A stretch of DNA of 64,000 bases, taken from contig JABTTW010000001.1 in NCBI GenBank assembly GCA_015075745.1, positions 2,108,001-2,172,000 of the forward strand, given 5' to 3'. The notes under the pieces were generated by a model that searched no databases, had not been told where the DNA came from, and saw nothing but the letters and a program-made list of their open reading frames with translations. The translations under genes were made by a program, and so were the position numbers. How positions within the stretch are numbered: the first letter of the stretch is position 1; each line of letters begins with the position of its first letter. This document shows positions 54,912 through 63,166 of the stretch, in pieces. Source of the stretch: Planctomycetia bacterium (GTDB taxonomy: Bacteria > Planctomycetota > Phycisphaerae > UBA1845 > UTPLA1).

Positions 54912-56897
54912 TTACGGCGCGGCAACGGGCGCCGCCGGCGCGGCGGCCTGTTGGGATTTCGCTTCCTCGCTCTCCTTCAGTGCCGCTTCAAAGACGCGCT
55001 CCAGGATCCGCTCCTCGCGGCGATACCAACGCGGCACGAATCGCTGATTCACGAAAATGAAGGGAATGCTGGTGAGGCCGAGGGCTTTTCCGGTCTCGCA
55101 GTCAAACTTGATTCCCTGGGCGACTTCGGGGCTGTCCATCTTGGCGAAGAGCGGATCGGCCAGGAATCCCATGCCCTCGACGGCGGCGCGCAGGTTGGCG
55201 TCTGTATAGTTGGCCTGATTCTTCATCAGCCATTCGTGCACCTTCCAGAACCCGTCGCTCCCGTAAACCATGCCCGCCGCCTCGGCCGCCTGCGACATGC
55301 GGCACGCGTTTTCGTGACGAGTGAGCTGGCTCTTCGGATTGCACTTCTGGTTCACCGGGTAGTGGCGAAACACGTATTGCGCGTCCTTGCGTCCCGAGAC
55401 GTACTTGCGAATGATCTCATCCGCCATCGCCGTATTCGGTTCCTGATAGTCTCCCCACATCACAACGTGCAACGCGGGAGCCTGCTGAACGCCCATGGGC
55501 CAGGACTGAATATCGTCGCCGGGCAACAGCATCGGGCCTTCCTTCCAGTCGTTGACATACTTCTCCATCGCGGGCGGCGGCTGATCGAGTTCGGAAGTGC
55601 TCGGAGTCGGATTGGTGGCCAAGACGTCCGTCACGGCTCGGCTCAGGGCCTCGAAGGCAAAAACGCCCTTTAACTCCTTGCCGTTGATGAAGATCATCGG
55701 CGTGTAATGCAGACCCAGCCAGAGGGCTTCCTGAATGTCCTGCTGCACCAGGTTCAGCGTCGTCTGGCCGCTCATGATGTCGATGAACTGACCGCGGTCA
55801 TATCCAAACCGGTTCAGCGTCTCATTTAGCTGTTCGCTGGTGAATGCCCCACCGGTATCGAACAGATGCTTATGCATCTCCCAGAAACCCTCGGGGCCGC
55901 GGAGGATGCCGGCCGTCTCCGCCGCACGCGCCGCCCAGCAGGCATTGGGGTGAAGCGTCTCGCTCACGCCCTTATTGCAGTCCTTGCAAAACGGAAAATG
56001 CTTGATCGTGACCGACACATCGCTTCGCGCGTTCATAATCTTCAAGAGGTCCGTCTCGCTGCGCTTGCAATCGGGGCACTGATAATCGGTGATCATCACG
56101 ATGCGCACCGCGGCCACTTCCGGTCCCCAGCGATAGCGCCCGGCAAATCCGCCCTTCCACGGACGCTCCACCACGGCCGTTTCAGAGATGGACGTCGTTC
56201 CGGTGTCCTCGACCGGCGCGGGCTGCGAGGCCGACTGAATGATCTCCTGCGTAGACTCCGCGAGTTGTGTTTCCTGACGAGTCTCTTCGGCCTTCTTGCC
56301 GCGCCACTCGGTCGCCCCCAGCGCCGCTGAGCCGAGAAGAAAAACCACCGCCATCGTTCCGACCGGACGCCAGGCGGCCGCCTGTCCCGGCCGAACGCGA
56401 CAGTTTTCAATCACCAGCCAGAACAACAGATTCGACGCATGCGTCGCGATGCAATACCAGCAAAGATGCTTCTCGACGAGAAGCACGATCAGATACATCA
56501 GTGAGAGCAGTACGCCGAACCGAACGACCAGCTTCAGCGGCGCCGAAACACCCGACGACTTGCTCGAAAGCCAGGTCACCAGCAGCCCCAGGAAATATGC
56601 GAGCCCCACGAACGAGATCGGCCACGTCGTCCCCGGTAACTTGCCCCATGGACTCGCCGCGGCTTGATCGCAGGCGCCGCCCGGCCGACAACCCGGAAGA
56701 CTCAGGGCATTCAAATGATTGGCCACCAAAACGCCGGTGACGCCGACGGCCACCAGAAGCAGCACGGCGCCGGTGATAAACGCACCACCGGAGATGCCGT
56801 CGCCCTCGACGTTACGCGGAGCGCTTGGGGCAGTTCGCGGCGCGCCTTCTGGCTTTTTGCTCGGTGTCTGTTGACGGGATCGTCCCTTCTTCGCCAT
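54912..56897 (-). CDS. VKOR - DsbA-like - DsbA-like fusion (disulfide formation)
   Basis: 661 residues from ATG 56897 (GGGAGA upstream; the open frame to 56945 was rejected). A basic N-terminus is followed by a VKOR membrane domain (residues ~38-195) with loop cysteines C70 and C76 and the active CxxC C146-x-x-C149 (KHLCWYCIATHAS). Next is a periplasmic thioredoxin/DsbA domain (residues ~260-430) with C274-P-D-C277 in DYQCPDCK, an extra C304-x-x-C307 and cis-proline loop LHYTPMIFING. A second DsbA-like domain (~475-640) has DYQEPNT in place of the CxxC, so it cannot be redox-active by that site, yet keeps the cis-Pro loop LTSIPFIFVN. Quinone-linked VKOR would reoxidise the first DsbA. The Ala/Pro-rich tail is low complexity. 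Confidence 0.92.
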   Translation of the reverse strand: MAKKGRSRQQTPSKKPEGAPRTAPSAPRNVEGDGISGGAFITGAVLLLVAVGVTGVLVANHLNALSLPGCRPGGACDQAAASPWGKLPGTTWPISFVGLAYFLGLLVTWLSSKSSGVSAPLKLVVRFGVLLSLMYLIVLLVEKHLCWYCIATHASNLLFWLVIENCRVRPGQAAAWRPVGTMAVVFLLGSAALGATEWRGKKAEETRQETQLAESTQEIIQSASQPAPVEDTGTTSISETAVVERPWKGGFAGRYRWGPEVAAVRIVMITDYQCPDCKRSETDLLKIMNARSDVSVTIKHFPFCKDCNKGVSETLHPNACWAARAAETAGILRGPEGFWEMHKHLFDTGGAFTSEQLNETLNRFGYDRGQFIDIMSGQTTLNLVQQDIQEALWLGLHYTPMIFINGKELKGVFAFEALSRAVTDVLATNPTPSTSELDQPPPAMEKYVNDWKEGPMLLPGDDIQSWPMGVQQAPALHVVMWGDYQEPNTAMADEIIRKYVSGRKDAQYVFRHYPVNQKCNPKSQLTRHENACRMSQAAEAAGMVYGSDGFWKVHEWLMKNQANYTDANLRAAVEGMGFLADPLFAKMDSPEVAQGIKFDCETGKALGLTSIPFIFVNQRFVPRWYRREERILERVFEAALKESEEAKSQQAAAPAAPVAAP

Positions 56898-57223
56898 GAC
56901 GAATCTCCCAATGGCATGCCGGATAGTCAGGGGATGCAGGTCCAAGTGAACTCTTATTACCGATGAATATAACAGTATTTGCGCGCGCGGGCCACTTCGC
57001 CGGCGGCTGACACGTCCAGTAATCCTTCTGATGGGATGCCGAGTGGCCGACTTCCTCGACGGTTCGGGGCAGTTACAATTGCTTTACGAAGTCCGGCTCC
57101 GGCAAGGGTGCGATTCCTGTCCCGACTCAAGACATCGCCGCCCCGTTTCCGTCTATTCCTGAAGCGTTTCGATCTCAAAATTGGTTTCATTGGCCTGTCG
57201 ACAATCCTAGAATAGGGTAAGCA

Positions 57224-57768
57224 GCAGAGTGGGACAGGCGGCCGCTCGAAGTCGTGCGGGCCCTCAAAAAGGGAACGCTCGATCTTCGGGAGGAAAGTCC
57301 GAACTGGACAGGGCACGGTGATGGCTAACGGCCACCGGCAGCAATGCCAGGGAAAGTGCCACAGAAAAGACACCGCCCAAGGCCGACGATTGTGGAGTCA
57401 TCGGAGCAATTCCTGCTCCTTCGGCTCTTGCGAGAGTCGGTCCGGCAAGGGTGAAATGGTGCGGTAAGAGCGCACCGCACGTCCGGTGACGGGCGTGGCA
57501 GGGTAAACCCCACCGCCAGCAAGCCCACGTAAGCAGTGAGGAGATTTCGGCGCACCCGGACCTCTGGGACCCAGGCGTCGAAGGTCTCGCGGAACGGCCC
57601 GTTCCGTGCGATGGCTGACTTGGCTCCTCCTCGTCAGTTGCGCGTCATTGCGGGTAGGGTGCTAGAGCCGATGGGTAACCGTCGGCCCAGAGAAATGGTC
57701 GCCGCCCAGTGTATTGGCCTTCGCGGCCCATCCACAGGGCACAGAATTCGGCTTACGGACCACTCTGC
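57224..57768 (+). ncRNA. rnpB: RNase P RNA (bacterial class A), unusually long
   Basis: The catalytic RNA of tRNA 5' processing. The P4/J regions GAGGAAAGTCCGAAC (57280s) and CACAGAAAAGACACCGCC (57360-57377), the segments GGGTGAAATGGTGCGGTAAG and GGCAGGGTAAACCCC, and the 3' P4 strand ACAGAATTCGGCTTACGGAC are all present in order. The ends pair as P1: GCAGAGTGG (57224-57232) with CCACTCTGC (57760-57768). About 545 nt, against roughly 350-420 for most class A RNAs; extra sequence lies between ~57550 and ~57740. A -10 box TAGAAT at 57208-57213 fits transcription from ~57220, and a T-rich tract (57771-57786) follows the 3' end. Boundaries are set from the P1 helix. Confidence 0.95.
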
Positions 57769-58188
57769 TGCTTTCTTTTTTCCTTTTACGCATTACTTCT
57801 TAGCCACGCTTCCGCGGACCGGAATGTCCGGCACGAATTGCCGGCACGCAGGTTGGCGTGGGGATCGAGGAGTGCCCCAATTTGCTTCCACAAGGGTGTA
57901 TCGCATAATAGGATACCGAGCCCGGGGTCGAACTCGCCGGCCCCAAAAGGGTATTCCTTTGATTCATCGTGAAAGTCGATCAGCCTGAGTCGCATGAATG
58001 GGTGTACGGCTACCTCGCCCGCAATGCTCCCTCGCGTTGATCAAGGTTGGTCGATTTGATTCGACGGTTCGGACATAACCCGTGCCTGTCCCCAGGATTC
58101 CGGGAGGCAGTTGATCGGCGGCCTGAAGGACGCCGGCTCCCTGAAGAAGGCGAGGATGGGCCAACGGACTCCCAGAGGAATTAAGATC
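57769..58188. other. 420-base intergenic region downstream of rnpB
   Basis: Begins with the T-rich tract after rnpB, followed by a 6-base inverted repeat CCGGCA/TGCCGG (57828-57833 and 57839-57844). The remainder contains the leader of the NHL gene. No further gene or RNA was recognised. A tRNA was considered near 57915 because of a GGTCGAACTC string, but no T-stem or acceptor stem forms. Confidence 0.55.
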
Positions 58189-59589
58189 ATGAGTCACCGA
58201 AAGCAGTTTCAGGTTGTTTGCTTCATGGCATGGGCCGCACTGACGGCGACGAGTTCGGCATGGGCTGCGCCGGAGAACACCACCGCCGACGCGGTCATCG
58301 GACAGACGACTTTCACCACAAACCTGGCGAATCAGGGCGGCGCCAACGGAACCGCGGCGACCATGAACGGCAACCGCGGCCTCACGGTCGACAACGTGTC
58401 CGGCAGGCTCTGGGTCGCCGATACCTCCAACAATCGAGTTCTCGGCTTCGTCAATGCGGCCGCCTTCATTAACGGCGAATCGGCGGACGTTGTGATCGGT
58501 CAGGCCGATTTCACCGGAATCCAAAGCAACCGGGGTGGTGCGAATCCCGCTCAGAACACAATCAGCGGTCCGCGGGGCGTCGCCGTCGACTCAGCCAGTC
58601 GGCTCTATGTGGCCGACACCGACAACAAGCGAATTCTCCGCTTCGACCCGCCTTTCACCAACGGCATGAACGCCGTGCAGGTCTTCGGCCAGGCGGGCAG
58701 CTTCACCACCGCCAATCAGGCCGCGATGAATGCCGCGACCGCCGACAATCTCGGCAACCCTGAAGGCGTCGCCGTTGATGCCAACGACAATCTATATCTC
58801 GCCGATCGCTTCTTAAGTCGCGTCCTGCGATACAACACCCCCGCCGCGGGCGCCGGCGATACCACCGCCGACCTGGTCATCGGCCAGCCGAACTTCACCA
58901 GCGGCGACTCGAATCAGGGCGGCACCCCGGCCGCAAACACCATCAATCGCGCCAGCGGATGCGCCCTGGATGCCGCGGGCAATCTCTACGTCTGCGACGA
59001 GTTCAACAACCGCGTCCTGCTCTACCTGGCCCCGTTGCAGAATGGTCAGGTCGCCGCACGCGTGTACGGGCAGCCGAGTTTCACCACCGATACGGCAAAC
59101 AACGGCGGCGTCAGCGCGACGAGCCTGAGCACGCCGGTCAGTGTCTGTGTCGATCCAGTGAGCGGCAACATGTACATCGCCGACTCCGTGAATATGCGAA
59201 TCCTGGAGTTTACCAATCCGCTGACCGACTCCACGGCAGACCGCGTCTTCGGTCAGCAGGGTGACTTCACCACCAATACCGTCAACAAGGGCGGCATCAG
59301 CGCCGATAGCATCAACGATGTGGGCGGCGTGGTCGCTGATTCGGCGGGCAATCTGTACGCCGGAGACCGCTTGAACAGCCGCGTCCTGCGATACAATGTT
59401 GCTCCGGCGCCTCCCGGCGGCGGTGACGGCGGTAACGGCGGCGGCGGTGACGGAGGCGGCGGCGGTATGGGCGGCGATGGGGCGATGATGCCGTGCGGTC
59501 TCTGCGGAACCGGCACGACCATGTTGATGCCGATCATGCTCACTGCCTGGATTGCCCTGCGGCGAACGAATCGCCGTCGTAATCGCTGA
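58189..59589 (+). CDS. exported NHL-repeat beta-propeller protein with Cys-Gly C-terminal tail
   Basis: 466 residues from ATG 58189, with AGAGGAA 9 bases upstream. The signal peptide ends at SSAWA|APENT. The mature region has about six NHL-type blades of the form PRGVAVDSASRLYVADTDNKRILRF alternating with ADVVIGQADFT... inserts (VIGQ or VFGQ recurs in every unit), giving a six-bladed propeller for protein or ligand binding outside the cell. A Gly/Asp-rich linker (~30 residues) leads to the tail MMPCGLCGTGTTMLMPIML, a hydrophobic stretch and RRTNRRRNR. This tail looks like a sorting/anchor signal but has neither PEP nor LPXTG; compare the protein at 51969. Confidence 0.88.
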   Translation: MSHRKQFQVVCFMAWAALTATSSAWAAPENTTADAVIGQTTFTTNLANQGGANGTAATMNGNRGLTVDNVSGRLWVADTSNNRVLGFVNAAAFINGESADVVIGQADFTGIQSNRGGANPAQNTISGPRGVAVDSASRLYVADTDNKRILRFDPPFTNGMNAVQVFGQAGSFTTANQAAMNAATADNLGNPEGVAVDANDNLYLADRFLSRVLRYNTPAAGAGDTTADLVIGQPNFTSGDSNQGGTPAANTINRASGCALDAAGNLYVCDEFNNRVLLYLAPLQNGQVAARVYGQPSFTTDTANNGGVSATSLSTPVSVCVDPVSGNMYIADSVNMRILEFTNPLTDSTADRVFGQQGDFTTNTVNKGGISADSINDVGGVVADSAGNLYAGDRLNSRVLRYNVAPAPPGGGDGGNGGGGDGGGGGMGGDGAMMPCGLCGTGTTMLMPIMLTAWIALRRTNRRRNR

Positions 59590-59606
59590 TTTGTGTCACA
59601 ACCGAC

Positions 59607-59657
59607 CCGGCCCTTGTCGGAACAGCATTCCGGCAAGGGCCGGTCTCGATTTTTGAT
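59607..59657 (+). terminator. rho-independent terminator after the NHL gene
   Basis: CCGGCCCTTGTCGG (59607-59620) pairs with CCGGCAAGGGCCGG (59630-59643), a 14-base stem with one wobble and a 9-base loop. It is followed by TCTCGATTTTTGATTTG, a T-rich tail, and begins 17 bases after the stop codon. Confidence 0.85.
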
Positions 59658-59722
59658 TTGCCTGTCAAAGCTGCAATTTCCTCGAATAATCCGCCGAGAT
59701 TCCGCGCCCCTCTCGTCCGCCA

Positions 59723-59728
59723 TATAAT
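59723..59728 (+). promoter_or_regulatory. consensus -10 box immediately before a GTG start (leaderless arrangement)
   Basis: TATAAT ends 6 bases before GTG 59735, so transcription would begin at or within a base of the start codon. There is no ribosome site between them. The -35 region is weak (TTCCGC at a 17-base spacing). Confidence 0.55.
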
Positions 59729-59734
59729 CTCCCC

Positions 59735-61483
59735 GTGATCAGACCAGGCACTCGCAGGACGTTTTTCTTAATTGCTTCGGTGGCTGTCGGCGCGCTTGCC
59801 GTCTGGCGCGCGGGGCCGACGAATTCGCTGCGCTATGAATACAATCTGGCGCTCCCGCCGCTGCCCAGCACCATCCGACCTTCGATGCTGCTGACGCCGA
59901 TCCTCGCCCTCGGACGCGCTCCTTTGGTCGATTACCTCTGGATTCGGGCGACCAAGCTCAAGGAGGAAGGGCACTTCTTCGATGCCTATCAGCTTTCGGA
60001 AATGATCTGCGAACTTCAACCCAAGTTCGCCCCGGTCTGGGCGTTTCAGGGTTGGAACATGGCCTACAACATTTCCGTGACGCTCAAGTCGCCGGAGGAG
60101 CGATGGCGATGGGTGCGCAACGGCTACGAACTCATTCGTGACAGAGGCATCCCGCTCAATCCGACCAACACCCAGCTCTACCGCGAACTGGCGTGGATTC
60201 TCTTCCACAAGGTCGGCGACACGATGGACGAGTGGCACTCGTACTACAAACTCCAGTTCGCCCTCATCGTGGAAGACATCCTGGGACAGCCGCCGGATGA
60301 CTACGTTCGACCGGGCCGGGTGCGCGGCGACTTCTATCGGGACTACGACTTTCAGTCGCTGGCCGATGCGCCGCAGAACTTCGACACACTGCTCAAGGAG
60401 CGGCCGGATGTTGCAGTTTTTATTGAGACATTGAAGGGCTTTGAATTCGATTCGTCCGTAAGCGGCGTCTATCTCGGGCTGCTCAAGGGTCTTCGCGACG
60501 GCACGCTTCAGATTCCCAACACGCCCGAGGGGATGAAGGAAACGCGGTTGGCCGCATTGCGAAAGCTCATGGAGGACCCGAAAACCGAGTCCGCGCGGAA
60601 GGCGGTCGAGAACTTCTGGCGTGCGCATCGGCTACGAAGTGAACTCAAGCTCGATCCGGCGCGGATCGTGGAATTGCAGAAGGGACTTGGCGTCACGCTC
60701 GATTTTCGGCTGGCCCAGACACACGCCCTTTACTGGGCCAATATGGGAATCGAAAAGGGACTCGAAACGCATAGTCTGGTGGACATACACAGACTCAACA
60801 CCACCCGAATCGAGTTCTTCTGTCTTCAGAAAATGTTCTACGGCGGTCGTATGGCGATGAGCCGCCAGGCCGATCTGGGGGAGCCGCCGAACTTCGGACC
60901 CGACATCCGCATGGCGCCTGTCTTGTTTGAGGCTTATCAGCGGGATTCCAAGGAGTATCTCCGGGAAGAAAACCAGGGGACGCCGATCTCGATCAACTTC
61001 ATGACCGGTTTCGTCGGTTTCGCACGCAATGCCATCCTTCGTTACAGCGAATTGGGCATGGACGACAAGGGGCGGGAGATGTTCGACTTCCTCCGCAAGT
61101 ATTACGACGATCCGATGTACGCGGGGGGATACAACAAGTTCCTCGAAAAGCAGTTCATCGAGGACAAGAAGAATCTGGACCTCGTCAAGGCCACGGCGCG
61201 CATTGAGAATCTGATTCTCGGCGGGCTCAAGCAATATGCCTACGACGAAGACGAGGAAGCCGTGCGGTATTTCAACCGTGCCAAACAGGTCTACGACGTG
61301 TATCGGCGCGACCTGACGTCCAAGCGCCTCGACATTCCGCGCAAGTTCCCGGAGATCATCAAGGATGTGGCCGAGCGGATCGGTCCGCAGATGTACCCGG
61401 GCACTTACAACATCATCCGACGAAAGCTCGGCATGCCCCCGATTGAGGACCTCGCTGCCACGAGCCGGCCCGCGAGCCGATGA
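59735..61483 (+). CDS. TPR-like membrane-anchored protein, function unknown (582 aa)
   Basis: The GTG start at 59735 gives MIRPGTRRTFFLIASVAVGA, an N-terminal anchor. Residues ~30-180 hold helical pairs reminiscent of TPRs (DYLWIRATKLKEEGHFFDAY; ICELQPKFAPVWAFQGWNMA; NPTNTQLYRELAWILFHKVG). The rest is helical, rich in Tyr/Arg/Glu, and ends IRRKLGMPPIEDLAATSRP. I believe it belongs to a conserved planctomycete protein group without assigned function. Upstream signals suggest a leaderless mRNA. It is convergent with the DUF192 lipoprotein gene, with 8 bases between the stops. Confidence 0.82.
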   Translation: MIRPGTRRTFFLIASVAVGALAVWRAGPTNSLRYEYNLALPPLPSTIRPSMLLTPILALGRAPLVDYLWIRATKLKEEGHFFDAYQLSEMICELQPKFAPVWAFQGWNMAYNISVTLKSPEERWRWVRNGYELIRDRGIPLNPTNTQLYRELAWILFHKVGDTMDEWHSYYKLQFALIVEDILGQPPDDYVRPGRVRGDFYRDYDFQSLADAPQNFDTLLKERPDVAVFIETLKGFEFDSSVSGVYLGLLKGLRDGTLQIPNTPEGMKETRLAALRKLMEDPKTESARKAVENFWRAHRLRSELKLDPARIVELQKGLGVTLDFRLAQTHALYWANMGIEKGLETHSLVDIHRLNTTRIEFFCLQKMFYGGRMAMSRQADLGEPPNFGPDIRMAPVLFEAYQRDSKEYLREENQGTPISINFMTGFVGFARNAILRYSELGMDDKGREMFDFLRKYYDDPMYAGGYNKFLEKQFIEDKKNLDLVKATARIENLILGGLKQYAYDEDEEAVRYFNRAKQVYDVYRRDLTSKRLDIPRKFPEIIKDVAERIGPQMYPGTYNIIRRKLGMPPIEDLAATSRPASR

Positions 61484-61491
61484 CGTCCGGT

Positions 61492-61995
61492 CTAATCTTC
61501 AAAGAAAGATTGCGGTAGCTCGACGTGGTCGCCTGCCTGAATGCCGTGGGCGGCGAACTGGCCCGCGCGCGTTTCCAATGCAAATCTGGCCGGCTCGATC
61601 GACGGATATCCCATTTCGTTGAGCGGCTCCATCGTGTAGGTCTTAACGATGGTCCCGTCCGAGCGGATGTAAGCGATGTCGAGGGGGATGATCGTGTTGC
61701 GCATCCAGAAGTTCAGATGCATGTCGGAGCTGAAGACGAAGATCATCCCCTGGTCTTCGGGCAGCTCTTCCTCGGTGACATTCATCAATCCGAGCTGCCG
61801 GGTGTGGTCCTGATCGGCGATGTAGGCGGCGTACGACGTGCGGCCGGTGATGGAGATGGTGACCTTCTGCAACGCGGCGAGATTGTTCTTCTCGGTGGAG
61901 TTGCGCGGGATCTGATCGCAACCCGAGACGAGCATGGCCCACGCGGAAAAGGCGAGAGCCGCGCGGGCGATGAGATTTCGTCGGGGCCTTTGCAC
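61492..61995 (-). CDS. DUF192 lipoprotein
   Basis: 167 residues. The lipoprotein signal ARAALAFSAWAMLVSGC predicts an exported, lipid-anchored protein. The DUF192 domain occupies most of the mature protein: ADQDHTRQLGLMNVTEEELP, DQGMIFVFSSDMHLNFWMRN, TIIPLDIAYIRSDGTIV and YALE-like ALETRAGQFAAHGIQAGD. The N-F-W-M-R-N-T segment is the family core. The function of the family is unknown. Its start is 2 bases from the stop of the LolA-like gene upstream, so the two form an operon with probable translational coupling. Confidence 0.9.
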   Translation of the reverse strand: MQRPRRNLIARAALAFSAWAMLVSGCDQIPRNSTEKNNLAALQKVTISITGRTSYAAYIADQDHTRQLGLMNVTEEELPEDQGMIFVFSSDMHLNFWMRNTIIPLDIAYIRSDGTIVKTYTMEPLNEMGYPSIEPARFALETRAGQFAAHGIQAGDHVELPQSFFED

Positions 61996-61997
61996 GG

Positions 61998-62846
61998 TTA
62001 CTCCATCTCCGCCGGGTTGACCAGGTTCTTTCCGGGCTCCAGAGGCTCAACGGTCACGATGAACTCTTTCGGCTCCTCGATGGCGAAGCGCGAGGCGGCG
62101 GGGGCCTCGTTGGTGTCGACGTCGTTGAAGTCCACCTCGATCCGGTTCCCGTCCTTAACCCGTTCGGTCACGATGCGGACGGGGAGGCCGCTGCGCTTGT
62201 TGATGTAAATCTCCACGCGCGTGTAGCGGGATGCCAGGTCGGTATTGGGAATCGGCACGCAGTTGAGATGCCGACTTTGGAGTGGATCACCTAGTGTGAA
62301 CGGCTGAAGCTTGACTTTGAAGCTCCGCAGGATGTCATCCCGCTTCTGTCCGAAGGGCAATGGAAACGGCCCGTGGCCGATGCGGAAGGGATCGGTCTTC
62401 TCACTTTCGCGGGCGATCTCGCGCTTGATGATCTTCTTGGAACGGTCATTCCGCTCGGTGAGCCATCGGCCGTCGAAGGCGAAATACTCGCCTGACTCGC
62501 TGACCACGCCGTCGGCGATTTTCTTTTTGAAGTGAACGAGGAACTTTGAATTCGGCTCGCCCCGGGTGAAGAGCAGGTCGCCTTCCTTGATATGCCGGGA
62601 CTCGACGGGCTCTCTCATCACGTATTCATAGTGGAGCTTGCACTTGAGGCCCTTGATGGCCGCGCCCTGCGACTCGAGACGATCGAGAATCTCGTCGGTC
62701 TCCTTATCGCCGGAGGAAAGTTTCTCGGCAGCGTCGGCCTCGGAGACCTGTGCCGGAGCGCTTGACGTGGGCACGCCCTCGTCGGCGAATGAGCACGCCG
62801 CTGAAAAAAGGGGGAGAAACGCCGCAAGGAATCGATGGATGTTCAA
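61998..62846 (-). CDS. exported LolA-like protein, function unknown
   Basis: 282 residues. The signal sequence is RFLAAFLPLFSAACSFADEG; the Cys could make it a lipoprotein. A Ser/Ala/Asp-rich spacer is followed by a helix (DEILDRLESQGAAIKGLKCK) and a beta-rich domain (GDLLFTRGEPNSKFLVHFKK; YFAFDGRWLTERNDRSKKII; YINKRSGLPVRIVTERVKDG). This layout, a helix followed by antiparallel strands with a D-G-x-W-L-x-E turn, resembles the LolA/LolB lipoprotein-carrier superfamily often seen in planctomycetes. The assignment is structural inference. It is the first gene of an operon with DUF192. A dispersed repeat lies ~90 bases upstream. Confidence 0.75.
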   Translation of the reverse strand: MNIHRFLAAFLPLFSAACSFADEGVPTSSAPAQVSEADAAEKLSSGDKETDEILDRLESQGAAIKGLKCKLHYEYVMREPVESRHIKEGDLLFTRGEPNSKFLVHFKKKIADGVVSESGEYFAFDGRWLTERNDRSKKIIKREIARESEKTDPFRIGHGPFPLPFGQKRDDILRSFKVKLQPFTLGDPLQSRHLNCVPIPNTDLASRYTRVEIYINKRSGLPVRIVTERVKDGNRIEVDFNDVDTNEAPAASRFAIEEPKEFIVTVEPLEPGKNLVNPAEME

Positions 62847-62935
62847 CTGTCTCTCCTGCCCATGATCCGTCCGGGACTACGGCCCAGCATCGCCGGGATG
62901 AAGTAGATTAGGCCTTCCAAACGCGAATCGCCAGA

Positions 62936-63035
62936 GTGACATAAGGTGACACACGGGCTCGCGGACGCTTGTAACCGTTGTGGCGGGCACGTGTTGGGGC
63001 GAGTGGCATTTTGGGTGGTTTTACGTGAAACAGGG
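62936..63035 (+). repeat. GTGACA/G-rich dispersed repeat, copy D
   Basis: Located ~46 kb from copies A-C, in the 320-base gap between the LolA-like and HAD genes, which otherwise holds nothing recognisable. It has GTGACA at 62936 and 62946 (10 bp apart), then ACACGGGCTCGC, TTGTAACCG, the core TTGTGGCGGGCACGTGTTGG and a shortened 3' part (GCATTTTGGGTGGTTTT, GTGAAACAGGGCTGGAG). Same orientation as the others. Confidence 0.8.
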
Positions 63036-63166
63036 CTGGAGCCGGTCCGCACCGGCGACGTCGGATTACTGGGCCGTGGGATTTTCAATCGTGAAGTCAT
63101 CGCAATCTGTACTCTTGCTCAACGACCGCGCCGTTTTCAAGCGTCGCGGCGCTGCCCAGCGCCTTG

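Noticed and set aside
57890..57960. Possible tRNA-like T-loop (GGTCGAACTC)
   Set aside because: Neither strand yields a 5-bp T-stem, an anticodon arm or a 7-bp acceptor stem around it.
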